Part shown: positions 45,861-55,138 of the stretch, piece after piece
Layout: each line of letters starts with the position of its first letter
How positions within the stretch are numbered: position 1 is the first letter of the stretch
NCBI GenBank assembly: GCA_020401865.1
Contig: JADCAS010000013.1
Span: forward strand, 1 to 64,000
Direction: 5' to 3'
DNA: 64,000 nt
DNA from: Phenylobacterium sp.
GTDB taxonomy: Bacteria; Pseudomonadota; Alphaproteobacteria; Caulobacterales; Caulobacteraceae
Notes under the pieces: generated by a model
The model's database searches: none
The model's input: the letters and a program-made list of their open reading frames with translations, nothing else
Told to the model about the DNA's origin: nothing
Position numbers and translations under genes: made by a program

Positions 45861-46757
45861 TCAGCTGGCCTGAGTCTGGCGAGGGCGCAGGGCCAGCATC
45901 CCCTCCATCCCCAGATTGGCGTAGACACCCTGGGTCACCTTGGCCAGATGGTCGTTGTATCCCTTGAGCGGCTCTCCCATGCCGATCCGGTCAACCTCGG
46001 TGCGGAAGGGGCGGGTTCCGTGCGCAGCGCCGACGACGGCGAGAACGGCGTCGGCGACGATCTGCGGGGCTTGTTGCGGGTTCTGCTCGAGGAAGGCCTC
46101 AAAATGGGAGAGCGACGCCATCGGCGCGCCCGCCAGTTCGCCATAACTCGCATCGCGGTCTCGGGCCGTGGGCGCCATCAGGTTGGCCATGAAGCCGGTC
46201 GGAAAGCCTCCCGGCTCGATCAATGCGACCTCGACCCCGAAGGCGCTCAGTTCGGCGCGGTAGGTCTCCGATATCGCTTCAAGTGCCCACTTCGTCGCAT
46301 TGTAAGGACCATAGAAGGGCAGGGCGATGCGCCCGAGCAAGCTGGAGATGTTCAGGATCAAGCCCGCGCCGCGGCCCCGCATCTCCGGAGCGACGGCTCG
46401 GATCATCCGTTGCACGCCGAAGAGATTGATCTCGAAGAGCCGGCGAAAGTCCTTGGCGCTGAAGTTCTCCTGCAGCCCGTGCGCGCCGACGCCCGCATTG
46501 TTGATGAGCACGTCGATCCGGCCGAGTGCGTCGCGGGCGGCTGCAACGCCGGCGTCCACCGAAGCGTCTTCTGTGACGTCAATTTCCACAATCCCGGCGC
46601 CCAACGCCTGCAGGGTCTCCGCTGTTTCCGCGTTCCGCCCCTTCACATCGCGCATCGATCCGATCACGCGATGCCCGGTCCTGAGCAGATCTCTGACCGT
46701 CAGCTGACCGAACCCGCTGTTGGCTCCGGTGATAAGAATGTTCACGCTGGTCTCCAT
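45861..46757 (-). CDS. Short-chain dehydrogenase/reductase
   Basis: About 298 residues of the classical SDR family. NAD(P)-binding ILITGANSGFGQ (residues 6-17), LINNAGVGAHG (about 83-93), and the catalytic Ser-Tyr-Lys in NISSLLG and YGPYNATKWALE (about 135-160) are present; the length and IEPGGFPTGF segment suit the 17-beta-HSD-like subgroup. I prefer ATG 46757; the frame extends to a TTG at 46790 without support. It is divergent from a LysR gene that probably controls it. Confidence 0.9.
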   Translation of the reverse strand: METSVNILITGANSGFGQLTVRDLLRTGHRVIGSMRDVKGRNAETAETLQALGAGIVEIDVTEDASVDAGVAAARDALGRIDVLINNAGVGAHGLQENFSAKDFRRLFEINLFGVQRMIRAVAPEMRGRGAGLILNISSLLGRIALPFYGPYNATKWALEAISETYRAELSAFGVEVALIEPGGFPTGFMANLMAPTARDRDASYGELAGAPMASLSHFEAFLEQNPQQAPQIVADAVLAVVGAAHGTRPFRTEVDRIGMGEPLKGYNDHLAKVTQGVYANLGMEGMLALRPRQTQAS

Positions 46758-46838
46758 CTGACTGCGGCGCCGCGGCGCCTCGACGGACAAGGCATATTGA
46801 AGGTTTGATTTTGAGAACAGATAGTCGATTAAGAACCA

Positions 46839-47750
46839 ATGTTTGCAGATATTAGAACGATTGGCCTACCCGCCCTGCTAAGCTTCCACACTGTCGCGCG
46901 CCTTGGCGGGATCAGCGCAGCCGCGCTTCACCTTGGCATGGCGAAGTCGGGGGTCAGCCGACATGTTTCCCAGCTCGAGGCCAGCCTCGGGGTCAGGCTT
47001 CTGGAGCGGGGATCCCGGGTAGTTCGCCTGACGCCAGTGGGCTGGAGGTTGGATGAGCGCATCCGCTCGATCCTGGCCGAGGTCGATCTGCTGGGAGAGA
47101 TCGCCAGCGAAGAGGTTGGCCGAGTGTCCGGGCAGGTCACGATGGCTGCAACCCCAGAGTTCGGCGCCCTCGTGGTGCGACGGCTGTTTCCGGAACTCCA
47201 ACGCCTTCATCCCGACTTGAGCCTCGTCATGCGAGCCGATTACGCCTTCGAGGACATGCAGGACCCGGATACGGACCTCGCCATACGGATCGGGGACGTC
47301 GATGACGACCGGCTGGTGGCGCTCAGGATGGGCAGCTTCGCACGTTGGCTGGTGGCCGCGCCCGATGTCGTTGAGCGGATCAATCTTCAGATCCCCGAGA
47401 ATCTGGTCGGACAGCCCTGCCTGACCTTCCGGGAAGACCGACCGGCTGCGACATGGCGGTTCGTCTCCGCTGGACGCGAGAGGTCGGTGGAGGTGACCGG
47501 GCCGATTGCTGTTCGCAGCTTCAGCATTCTGCAGGAGCTTGCCCGCTGCGGGCTGGGCCTCGCCTTCCTACCGGCCTTCATGCTCGGCGACGATCTTGCC
47601 AGTGGACGACTGGTTCGATGCTTGCCCGAATGGGCCTCGCCCAGCGCCTCTGTCTTCGTCGCATTCCGCCCCGGCGTCCGCAACATCGCCCGGATCGCCG
47701 CCGTCCTTGATATCGCGCAGCAGGTTCTACCTGAACTGCTGGAGCCTTGA
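46839..47750 (+). CDS. LysR-family transcriptional regulator
   Basis: A 303-residue LysR regulator. The winged helix reads LLSFHTVARLGGISAAALHL followed by AKSGVSRHVSQLEASLGVRL (about residues 13-54), then a two-lobed effector domain. Classic arrangement: divergent from the SDR gene with an 81-bp AT-rich gap. It most likely activates that SDR gene in response to a small ligand. Confidence 0.94.
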   Translation: MFADIRTIGLPALLSFHTVARLGGISAAALHLGMAKSGVSRHVSQLEASLGVRLLERGSRVVRLTPVGWRLDERIRSILAEVDLLGEIASEEVGRVSGQVTMAATPEFGALVVRRLFPELQRLHPDLSLVMRADYAFEDMQDPDTDLAIRIGDVDDDRLVALRMGSFARWLVAAPDVVERINLQIPENLVGQPCLTFREDRPAATWRFVSAGRERSVEVTGPIAVRSFSILQELARCGLGLAFLPAFMLGDDLASGRLVRCLPEWASPSASVFVAFRPGVRNIARIAAVLDIAQQVLPELLEP

Positions 47751-47889
47751 GCCAGCGGGATGGCGGGTCTCAGGAAACCTTCCAGCGGGTCGTCAGGGGG
47801 CGACCTCCCGACTCTTGCATGGTGTGTCTGATCGCCTGCTGGGCGCCCTGCCCATTTCCTGTGCGACCCGGATGAAGACGAAGGTTGAA

Positions 47890-47917
47890 TTATTACGCTA
47901 ATGGCCAAACGTAATAA
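47890..47917. promoter_or_regulatory. Operator site 1: TTATTACG-N12-CGTAATAA
   Basis: A perfect eight-base inverted repeat with 12 bases between the arms, just upstream of the preferred start of the NikR-like regulator gene (47937). TATATG at 47923-47928 could be the -10 element, giving a leaderless or nearly leaderless message. Two further copies with the same spacing lie at 57907-57934 and 58062-58089. Such long-spaced dyads suit NikR-type tetramers, which contact two half-sites with paired ribbon-helix-helix domains. I infer autoregulation. Confidence 0.8.
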
Positions 47918-47936
47918 TCGCCTATATGGTGCGTGC

Positions 47937-48413
47937 ATGCTGGAACCTGTCTCCCACCTCGCGCGCCTCAGCGTCAGTCTTCCCGCGGAGCTTCTCGCCC
48001 AACTGGACGAGATGGTGGCCGAGCGCGGCCTGCCCAGCCGCTCCCAGATGATCGCCGAGCTGATCCGCCACGAACTGGCCGGGCATAGGGAGGAAATCGT
48101 CGGGGCTATCGTCGCCGGCACCATCACCCTGATCTACCGGGCGGAGTCGGGCCGGGTGCGCCAGGCCCTGGCCCAGACCCAGAGCGCCTATGTGAAGGAG
48201 ATCATCTCCTCGCAGCACGTCTTCCTCGAAGGAGACCAGTCCCTGGAGGTCCTCCTGGTCCAGGGACCCTCCGAGCGGCTGCAGCAACTGTGCGACGAAA
48301 TCCGGCGCATCCGGGGCGTCCAGCAGGTCAAGCTGGTGACCACAACCGCCCTCCTGCCGCCCCTTCACGAGGCCGGCGAGCCCGGGGCGCCGGAGGGGAG
48401 GGCGGCCTCGTGA
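47937..48413 (+). CDS. NikR-like ribbon-helix-helix regulator without nickel ligands
   Basis: About 158 residues. The N-terminal ribbon-helix-helix is LARLSVSLPAELLAQLDEMV followed by PSRSQMIAELIRHEL, and the C-terminal ACT-like domain SSQHVFLEGDQSLEVLLVQG matches NikR. Of the four nickel ligands in NikR only the first His of the QHVH motif remains; the second His is Phe, the Cys is Ser and the upstream His is absent, so it should sense something else. ATG 47937 is chosen because the earlier ATG at 47901 lies between the operator arms. It opens the guanidine/urea operon and overlaps the next gene as GTGA. Confidence 0.88.
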   Translation: MLEPVSHLARLSVSLPAELLAQLDEMVAERGLPSRSQMIAELIRHELAGHREEIVGAIVAGTITLIYRAESGRVRQALAQTQSAYVKEIISSQHVFLEGDQSLEVLLVQGPSERLQQLCDEIRRIRGVQQVKLVTTTALLPPLHEAGEPGAPEGRAAS

Positions 48414-49198
48414 GCACAGCGGATCCCTACGGCGCCCAGGCCCATGCTCGCGCCATGGCTGGAACCCGGGTCCAGGCCATGCCGACCCTGCCGGCGCCGG
48501 AGGGTTTTTTCTGGGAGGAAACCGTCGCTGCAGGCGGTTACGCAGCCAAGCGGCTCAACCGAGGCGCCCGCCTGAAGCTCAGCGACCTGGAGGGAGACGC
48601 CTGCGTCTCCCTGCTGGTCTTCAACGCCGAGGCCCCCACCGAGCGCCTCAACGTGGCTGACACCACCAAGGTGCAGTGGAACGCCTATCTGGGCGCCGGT
48701 CGGCTTATGCTGTCGGACATGGGCCGGGTGCTGTTCTCGATCCTTGAGGACGAGGCCGGGACGCACGACTGCTTCTGCGGCGCTTCCAACGAGGCGTCCA
48801 ACGCCCGGAAGTACGGGGACGGGGTCAACCATGGCGCCCATCCCAACGCGCGGGACCGGTTCCTGATCGCCGCCGGCAAGCACGGACTTACGCGAAAGGA
48901 TGTTCACCCTTGCGTGAACCTTTTCAAAGGCGTGCGAGTGGAAGCTGATGGCGGTCTGGCCTTCCAGGGCGGTCCCTTTCCTGCAGGGCGCAGCCTGACG
49001 ATGCGGGCCGAGATGGACGTGCTGGTGGTGCTGGCCAACTGCCCGCACGTGCTGGACCCGCGCCCCGCCTACACCGTGACCCCGGTGCGCGTCACAGCCT
49101 GGCGCGGCGAGCCCGCCGCCTTGGACGATCCGATCCGCAACGCTACGCCGGAGGGCCTGCGCGCCTTCCTCAACGTCGAGGATTACTACGCCCGATGA
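48410..49198 (+). CDS. Urea carboxylase-associated protein 2 (carboxyguanidine deiminase subunit)
   Basis: A 262-residue DUF1989-family protein of the type always found beside urea/guanidine carboxylases. Seen motifs are LKLSDLEGDACVSLLVFNAE (about residues 58-77), HDCFCGASNEASN (about 122-134) with paired cysteines, HPCVNLFKGVRV and VLANCPHVLDP. Work on guanidine assimilation named the two partners CgdA/CgdB, a heteromer turning carboxyguanidine into allophanate and ammonia. GTG start overlaps the regulator stop; its own stop overlaps the next ATG. I do not assign the A or B letter. Confidence 0.88.
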   Translation: MSTADPYGAQAHARAMAGTRVQAMPTLPAPEGFFWEETVAAGGYAAKRLNRGARLKLSDLEGDACVSLLVFNAEAPTERLNVADTTKVQWNAYLGAGRLMLSDMGRVLFSILEDEAGTHDCFCGASNEASNARKYGDGVNHGAHPNARDRFLIAAGKHGLTRKDVHPCVNLFKGVRVEADGGLAFQGGPFPAGRSLTMRAEMDVLVVLANCPHVLDPRPAYTVTPVRVTAWRGEPAALDDPIRNATPEGLRAFLNVEDYYAR

Positions 49199-49833
49199 GC
49201 CCCGCCCCAGGCCTTTCCGGACCCGTGATCCACGATGAGGTGGTTCCCGCGCGCGCGCCCTGGACCCATGCCCTCGCGCGCGGAGAGACCCTCCGCATCG
49301 TCGACCTGGAGGGTAACCAGGCGGTCGACTTCCTGATGTACGCCGCTCATGACGACGCCGAGCGCTACTCCGCCCAGGACACCGTCGCCGCCCAGGGCAA
49401 CCTCTTCCTGCGCACCGGCGCGGTCCTCCTTTCCAACGAGGGGCGGCCGATGATGACGGTGACGGACACCAACGTCGCCTACCATGACACCATCGGCGGG
49501 GCCTGTTCGTGCGAGAGCAACACCCTGCGCTACGGCCACCACACCAAGTCCCAGCACGCCTGCGTGGAGAACTTCCTGCAGGGCAACGCCCGCTACCTCC
49601 GAAACAAGCGGGACATGGTCTCCAACATCAACTGGTTCATGAATGTGCCGGTGGAGGCGGACGGCGCCCTTGGCATTGTGGACGGTATCTCGGCGCCGGG
49701 GCTCTACGTGGACCTACGCGCGGAGATGGACCTGGTGGTGGTGGTTTCGAACTGCCCGCAGGTGAACAACCCCTGCAACGGCTTCAACCCGACGCCCGTG
49801 CGCATGATCATCACCGCCCCCGGGGTGGGGTGA
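49195..49833 (+). CDS. Urea carboxylase-associated protein 1 (carboxyguanidine deiminase subunit)
   Basis: A 212-residue paralogue of the preceding gene. It has LRIVDLEGNQAVDFLMYAAH (about residues 33-52), GGACSCESNTLRYGHH (about 101-116) with a C-x-C pair, HACVENFLQG and VVVSNCPQVNNPCNGFNP near the end, a cysteine and histidine set fitting a metal site. It is the partner subunit of the deiminase. Six bases separate it from the carboxylase GTG. Together with allophanate hydrolase these genes mark guanidine rather than plain urea use. Confidence 0.9.
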   Translation: MSPAPGLSGPVIHDEVVPARAPWTHALARGETLRIVDLEGNQAVDFLMYAAHDDAERYSAQDTVAAQGNLFLRTGAVLLSNEGRPMMTVTDTNVAYHDTIGGACSCESNTLRYGHHTKSQHACVENFLQGNARYLRNKRDMVSNINWFMNVPVEADGALGIVDGISAPGLYVDLRAEMDLVVVVSNCPQVNNPCNGFNPTPVRMIITAPGVG

Positions 49834-49838
49834 GACGC

Positions 49839-52800
49839 GTGTTCGACAAGGTCCTGATCGCCAACCGCGGCGCCATCGCCTGCCGGATCATCCGCACCCT
49901 GCGCCGGATGGGCGTCGCTTCCGTGGCCGTCTTCTCCGATGCCGATGCAGGCTCGGCCCATGTCCGGGAGGCCGACGAGGCGGTGCGCATCGGGCCCGCC
50001 CCGGCGGGGGAGAGCTACCTCAACATCGAGGCCGTGCTGGCCGCCGCCCGGGCGACGGGGGCGCAGGCGATCCATCCGGGGTACGGATTCCTGTCCGAGA
50101 ATACGGCCTTTGCGGAGGCCTGCGAGGCGGCGGGCGTCACCTTCATCGGCCCCACGCCGGACAACATCCGCGCCTTCGGTCTCAAGCACACCGCCCGGGA
50201 CCTGGCCAGGGCCCATGGCGCGCCCCTGGCCCCCGGGACCGACCTCCTGACCGACGCTGACGCCGCCCTCGCAGCGGCCCGGGAGATCGGCTTCCCTGTC
50301 ATCCTCAAGGCCACCGCCGGGGGCGGGGGCATCGGCATGAAGGTCTGCGAGACCGAGGGCGAGATCCTTGACGCCTTCGGCTCCGTCGTGCGCATGGCCT
50401 CGGGAGCCTTCGCCGACGCGGGGGTCTTCCTCGAACGCTATGTCGCCGAGGCCCGGCACATCGAGGTCCAGGTGTTCGGGGACGGGCGGGGCGGGGTGAT
50501 CGCCCTGGGCGAGCGCGACTGTTCCCTGCAGAGGCGCAACCAGAAGGTGGTGGAGGAGACTCCGGCGCCGAACCTGCCGGACGCCACCCGCCAGGCCCTC
50601 ATCGACGCCGCTGTCCGCCTGACGCAGGCGGTCAACTACCGGTCCGCCGGAACCGTGGAATTCCTCTACGATCCCCGGCGGGACGACTTCTACTTCCTGG
50701 AGGTCAACACCCGCCTGCAGGTGGAGCACGGCGTGACCGAGGAGGCCACCGGCGTCGACCTCGTGGAGTGGATGATCCGTGGGGCCGCCGGCGACTACGC
50801 CTTCATGGATGGCGGCGCGCCCACACCCTCTGGCGCCTCCATCCAGGTGCGCCTCTACGCCGAGGACCCGGACCGGGACTACCGGCCCAGCAGCGGCGTC
50901 CTGACCGAGTCCGTCTTCCCTGCCGGCGCGCGGGTGGAGACCTGGGTCGCCCCGGGCGCCGAGATCACCTCGCACTACGATCCGATGATCGCCAAGCTCA
51001 TTGTCCGGGCGGACAGCCGCGAGGCGGCCGTGGGCGCCATGCAGGCGGCCCTCGATGCGACGCGCCTCGCCGGAATCGAGACCAACCTGGACTGGCTGCG
51101 CACCGTGGCGCGGTCCGCGCCCTTCGTGACTGGTGAGGTCTCGACGCGGGTCCTCTCCACCCTCCGGCATGAAGCCCGGAGCGTCCACGTCCTGTCCGGC
51201 GGCGCGGCCACGACCGTCCAGGACTACCCAGGCCGGCTGGGCTACTGGGACGTCGGGGTGCCTCCGTCGGGACCGATGGACGCCCTGTCCTTCCGGCTGG
51301 CCAACCGTCTCCTGGGCAATCCGGAGTCCGCCGCCGGCCTCGAGATCACGGCCCTGGGCCCCTCCCTGCTGTTCAACGCTCCGACGACCGCATGCCTGAC
51401 GGGGGCCGAGGTCTCCGCGACACTGGACGGTGCGCCGGTGAAGGCGATGGCGCCCTTCGAGGTCGCCGCCGGGCAGACCCTCAGGCTGGGGCGGCTCACC
51501 GGGGCCGGCCTGCGCGCCTACCTGGCGGTCCGCGGCGGGTTCGATGTGCCTGAGTACCTGGGCAGCCGCAGCACCTTCACCCTGGGGGGCTTCGGGGGTC
51601 ATGCGGGGCGGACCCTGGCGGCCGGTGATGTCCTGCGACTGTCCCCGGAACAGTCCGGGGAGTGTCCCCTGACCGTCGCGCCTGCGTCCGCCCTCACCCG
51701 GTCCTGGAGCATCCGCGTCCTGCCCGGACCCCACGGGGCGCCGGACTTCTTCACACCGGCCGACATCGCCATGATCAGCGAGGTCGAATGGAAGGTGCAC
51801 TACAATTCCAACCGAACGGGGGTTCGCCTGGTGGGGCCCAGGCCGGAGTGGGCGCGCCGGGATGGCGGCGAGGCGGGCCTGCATCCCTCGAACATCCACG
51901 ACAACGCCTACGCCGTCGGCGCGGTCGACTTCACCGGCGACATGCCGATCATCCTGGGACCCGACGGCCCGTCCCTGGGTGGCTTCGTCTGTCCCTTTGT
52001 GGTGATCGCCGCCGACCTGTGGAAGGTCGGCCAGCTCGCGCCTGGCGACGCCTTGCGCTTCCAGGTGGTCTCGGACGCCGAGGCGGCCCGGGCCGAGGCT
52101 GAGCAGGAGGCCCTGCTGGGGCTTGCCGCGCCCGAACCGCGCCGCAGCCCGCCGGCGGTCGACGACCAGGGGGTCCTGGCTCGCCTGAACGCCCATGGCG
52201 CCCGGCCGGAGGTCACTTACCGGCGGCAGGGCGACCGGAACCTCCTGGTCGAGTACGGCCCGATCGTCCTGGACCTGGAGCTGCGGCTGCGGGTCCACGC
52301 CCTCTACCTCGAACTGCAGCGGATGGACCTGCCCGGCGTCATCGACCTGACCCCCGGGATCCGGTCGCTGCAGATCCGCTGCGACAACCGCGCGCTCGAC
52401 CAGGCCCGGCTGCTCGACCTCCTGCAGGAGGCCGAGGAGCGGCTGGGCGGCCTCGATGACTTCGAGACCCCGTCGCGGGTGGTCCACCTGCCGCTGTCCT
52501 GGAAGGACCCGGCGATCTACGAGACCATCGACAAGTACGTGCAGGCGGTCCGGGACGATGCGCCCTGGTGTCCGGACAACATCGAATTCATTCGAAGGAT
52601 CAATGGACTGGCGTCGGTTGATGATGTGCAACGCATCGTCTTCGACGCCGAGTACCTGGTCATGGGCCTGGGCGACGTCTACCTCGGGGCGCCCGTGGCC
52701 ACCCCCGTGGACCCCCGCCACCGCCTGGTGACGACCAAATACAATCCCGCCCGCACCTGGACGCCGCCCAACGTGGTGGGCATCGGCGGCGCCTACATGT

Positions 52801-53435
52801 GCATCTATGGCATGGAGGGGCCGGGCGGGTACCAGCTCTTCGGCCGCACGATCCAGGTCTGGAACACCTGGCGCCAGACCGACGTCTTTACAGGGGGAAA
52901 GCCCTGGCTCCTGCGCTTCTTCGACCGGGTGAAGTTCTTCCCTGTCAGCCACGAGGCCCTCACCGAGGCCCGGCGCGACTTTCCCCTCGGCCGCTATCCG
53001 GTGCAGATCGAGGAGGGCGTCTTCCGCCTTTCGGACTACCGCCGGCTCCTGGCGGACAACGCCGACGGGATCGCCGCCTTCGAGCGCCGGCGCCAGCAGG
53101 CCTTCGACGCCGAGCGCGCCGACTGGGAGGCGAAGGGCGAGTTCGCCCGGGTCGAGGCGCTGACCGCGGAAACCTCCGACGCTGGCCCCTCTGATGCAGT
53201 CACGGCGCCGGAAGGCTGCGAACTCGTCGAGGCCCCTCTGGGCGGCAGCGTCTGGAAGGTCCGGGTCGAGCCGGGAGACCGCGTCGAGGCTGGCGACGTT
53301 ATCGCCGTCATCGAGGCCATGAAGACCGAGTGCGACGTCCCCAGTCCGACCGCAGGTGTGGTGAGGGCGGTCTACGCCCGCGAGAAGGATGCGGTCGCGG
53401 CCGGCGCGCCGATTATCGCCCTGGAGACCACATGA
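49839..53435 (+). CDS. Biotin-dependent urea/guanidine carboxylase
   Basis: A 1198-residue single-chain carboxylase. Order: biotin carboxylase with VLIANRGAIACR (residues 5-16) and ATP-grasp GGGGIGMKV (about 162); KipA- and KipI-like carboxyltransferase halves from about 459 (VQDYPGRLGYWDVGVPPSGP) to about 1000; biotinyl domain with VIEAMKTE (Lys near 1159). It transfers bicarbonate to guanidine or urea using ATP. The active-site segment GAVDFTGDMP (about 692-701) has Asp where urea enzymes tend to have Asn, which favours guanidine, but I cannot confirm the alignment. GTG start; the usual MFDKVLIANRG N-terminus results. Confidence 0.93.
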   Translation: MFDKVLIANRGAIACRIIRTLRRMGVASVAVFSDADAGSAHVREADEAVRIGPAPAGESYLNIEAVLAAARATGAQAIHPGYGFLSENTAFAEACEAAGVTFIGPTPDNIRAFGLKHTARDLARAHGAPLAPGTDLLTDADAALAAAREIGFPVILKATAGGGGIGMKVCETEGEILDAFGSVVRMASGAFADAGVFLERYVAEARHIEVQVFGDGRGGVIALGERDCSLQRRNQKVVEETPAPNLPDATRQALIDAAVRLTQAVNYRSAGTVEFLYDPRRDDFYFLEVNTRLQVEHGVTEEATGVDLVEWMIRGAAGDYAFMDGGAPTPSGASIQVRLYAEDPDRDYRPSSGVLTESVFPAGARVETWVAPGAEITSHYDPMIAKLIVRADSREAAVGAMQAALDATRLAGIETNLDWLRTVARSAPFVTGEVSTRVLSTLRHEARSVHVLSGGAATTVQDYPGRLGYWDVGVPPSGPMDALSFRLANRLLGNPESAAGLEITALGPSLLFNAPTTACLTGAEVSATLDGAPVKAMAPFEVAAGQTLRLGRLTGAGLRAYLAVRGGFDVPEYLGSRSTFTLGGFGGHAGRTLAAGDVLRLSPEQSGECPLTVAPASALTRSWSIRVLPGPHGAPDFFTPADIAMISEVEWKVHYNSNRTGVRLVGPRPEWARRDGGEAGLHPSNIHDNAYAVGAVDFTGDMPIILGPDGPSLGGFVCPFVVIAADLWKVGQLAPGDALRFQVVSDAEAARAEAEQEALLGLAAPEPRRSPPAVDDQGVLARLNAHGARPEVTYRRQGDRNLLVEYGPIVLDLELRLRVHALYLELQRMDLPGVIDLTPGIRSLQIRCDNRALDQARLLDLLQEAEERLGGLDDFETPSRVVHLPLSWKDPAIYETIDKYVQAVRDDAPWCPDNIEFIRRINGLASVDDVQRIVFDAEYLVMGLGDVYLGAPVATPVDPRHRLVTTKYNPARTWTPPNVVGIGGAYMCIYGMEGPGGYQLFGRTIQVWNTWRQTDVFTGGKPWLLRFFDRVKFFPVSHEALTEARRDFPLGRYPVQIEEGVFRLSDYRRLLADNADGIAAFERRRQQAFDAERADWEAKGEFARVEALTAETSDAGPSDAVTAPEGCELVEAPLGGSVWKVRVEPGDRVEAGDVIAVIEAMKTECDVPSPTAGVVRAVYAREKDAVAAGAPIIALETT

Positions 53436-55135
53436 ACGCCGTAGACGCCGCCCGCCGGGCCCTTGACCGCATCGCCGCCTACGATGCGGTCCAGCCCCAG
53501 GCCTGGATCGCGCGCTTCAGCGAGGAGGCGGTCCTGGTCGCCGCCGCGGAGGTCGATCGACGGGCGGCGGCCGGCGAGGTCCTGCCCCTGGCCGGCCTGA
53601 CCTTTGCGGTGAAGGACAATATCGACCTGGCGGGCCTGCCCACGACGGCGGCCTGTCCCGCCTTCACCTATTCGCCCGGGACGTCGGCGACGGTCGTTGC
53701 GCGCCTCCTGGACGCGGGCGCCGTGGCGGTCGGCAAGACCAATCTGGACCAGTTCGCCACAGGCCTTGTGGGGACGCGCAGCCCGCATGGGGCTCCCGCC
53801 TGCGTCTTCAACCGCGACTATGTCTCCGGCGGCTCCAGTTCCGGCTCGGCGGTGGCCGTAGCGGCTGGGCTCGTCGATTTCGCCCTCGGGACGGACACGG
53901 CGGGCTCAGGCCGGGTGCCTGCGGCCTTCAATGGTCTGGTGGGCTTCAAGCCGTCCAGGGGCCGGTGGAGCACCCAGGGGCTGGTTCCCGCCTGCCGGTC
54001 CCTGGACTGCATCAGCGTCTTCACCCCCGACGCCGCCCTGGCCCTGCGGGTCGACGCGGTCCTCGCAGATCTTGATCCCGGAGACGACTTCTCGCGGCCA
54101 ACCCGGAACGTCCCCCTGCCGGCGCGCGCCCGATACGGCGTTCCCCGGGTGGACCAGCTCAACTTCCTGGGGGATTCGGAGTCCGCCGCCCTTTACCGGT
54201 CCGCCCTCAAGCGCCTCGACGGCGACGTCGTCGAGGTCGACATCGCACCCCTTCTGGAGGCGGCCCGTCTGCTCTATGCGGGTCCCTACGTGGCCGAGCG
54301 CACGGCGGCGATGAAGGACCTGCTGGCCCGGAACGCCACCGCCGTTCATCCGGTCGTCCGGGCCATCGTCCAGGCGGGTGCAGGGCTCTCCGCTGTCGAG
54401 GCCTACGAGGGGCAGTACGCCCTGGCTGCCTGCGCCCGCGCCGCCGAAGCCATCTGGAGCGCCGCCGACGTCCTGGTCCTGCCCACCACCGGGACCATCT
54501 ATCGCATCGCCGAGGTTCTGGCGGAGCCCTTCGCCCTCAACGCCAACCTTGGCCTCTACACCAACTTTGTGAACCTCCTGGACCTGTCAGCCGTCGCCGT
54601 CCCGGCGGGCTTCCGGGCCAATGGCACGGGCTTCGGGATCAGCCTGATCGCACCGGCCTGGACCGACGCCGCCCTCCTGGACCTGGCCGGGGCTTTTGCG
54701 AGAACGAAACCATCGCCCGGCCGGCCGCCCCTGGATCTGGGGGAGGCGGAGAGGGGGGTGAAGCTGTGCGTGGTCGGCGCCCACCTGCACGGCATGCCCC
54801 TGCACTGGCACCTGACTTCGCGGAACGCCCGGCTGGTCGCCCGTACTCGCACCGCCCCCTGCTATCGACTTTACGCCATGGCGGGCTCCACCCCGCCCAA
54901 GCCCGCCCTCGTCCATGACGAGACGGGCGGGTCGCTCGAGGTCGAGGTCTACGAACTGGGTGTGGAGGCCTTCGGGTCCTTCACGGTCGAGGTTCCGGCG
55001 CCTCTGGCGATCGGGACGGTGACCCTGGAAGACGGCTCGCAGGTCAAGGGCTTCGTGGCCGAGCCTCGCGCCATGACGGGCGCCCAGGACATCACCCATC
55101 TGGGCGGTTGGCGCGCCTACATCGCCAGCCTCTGA
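53432..55135 (+). CDS. atzF: Allophanate hydrolase
   Basis: A 567-residue amidase-signature enzyme that splits allophanate into ammonia and CO2, the last step of urea/guanidine carboxylation pathways. The Ser-Ser-Lys triad is visible: Lys in FAVKDNID (about 58-65), Ser in SGGSSSGSA (about 131-139) and nucleophile Ser in TDTAGSGRVPA (about 155-165). The C-terminal extra domain of allophanate hydrolases (KLCVVGAHLHGMPLHWHL onward, about 448-567) is present, separating it from generic amidases. ATG overlaps the carboxylase stop. Confidence 0.96.
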   Translation: MNAVDAARRALDRIAAYDAVQPQAWIARFSEEAVLVAAAEVDRRAAAGEVLPLAGLTFAVKDNIDLAGLPTTAACPAFTYSPGTSATVVARLLDAGAVAVGKTNLDQFATGLVGTRSPHGAPACVFNRDYVSGGSSSGSAVAVAAGLVDFALGTDTAGSGRVPAAFNGLVGFKPSRGRWSTQGLVPACRSLDCISVFTPDAALALRVDAVLADLDPGDDFSRPTRNVPLPARARYGVPRVDQLNFLGDSESAALYRSALKRLDGDVVEVDIAPLLEAARLLYAGPYVAERTAAMKDLLARNATAVHPVVRAIVQAGAGLSAVEAYEGQYALAACARAAEAIWSAADVLVLPTTGTIYRIAEVLAEPFALNANLGLYTNFVNLLDLSAVAVPAGFRANGTGFGISLIAPAWTDAALLDLAGAFARTKPSPGRPPLDLGEAERGVKLCVVGAHLHGMPLHWHLTSRNARLVARTRTAPCYRLYAMAGSTPPKPALVHDETGGSLEVEVYELGVEAFGSFTVEVPAPLAIGTVTLEDGSQVKGFVAEPRAMTGAQDITHLGGWRAYIASL

Positions 55136-55138
55136 GGA

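Noticed and set aside
45542..45928. 128-codon minus-strand frame overlapping the end of the SDR gene
   Set aside because: No motif, no ribosome site, overlaps the SDR C-terminus in another frame.
47751..47936. Guanidine-I (ykkC) riboswitch upstream of the UAAP/carboxylase operon
   Set aside because: I looked for the conserved ykkC core segments and saw none; the gap holds a protein-type dyad instead.
49704..52952. 1082-codon minus-strand frame opposite the carboxylase gene
   Set aside because: Such long antisense frames arise from high third-position GC; the product is Gly/Arg/Asp/Val-rich and unlike a protein, whereas the sense strand encodes all carboxylase domains.
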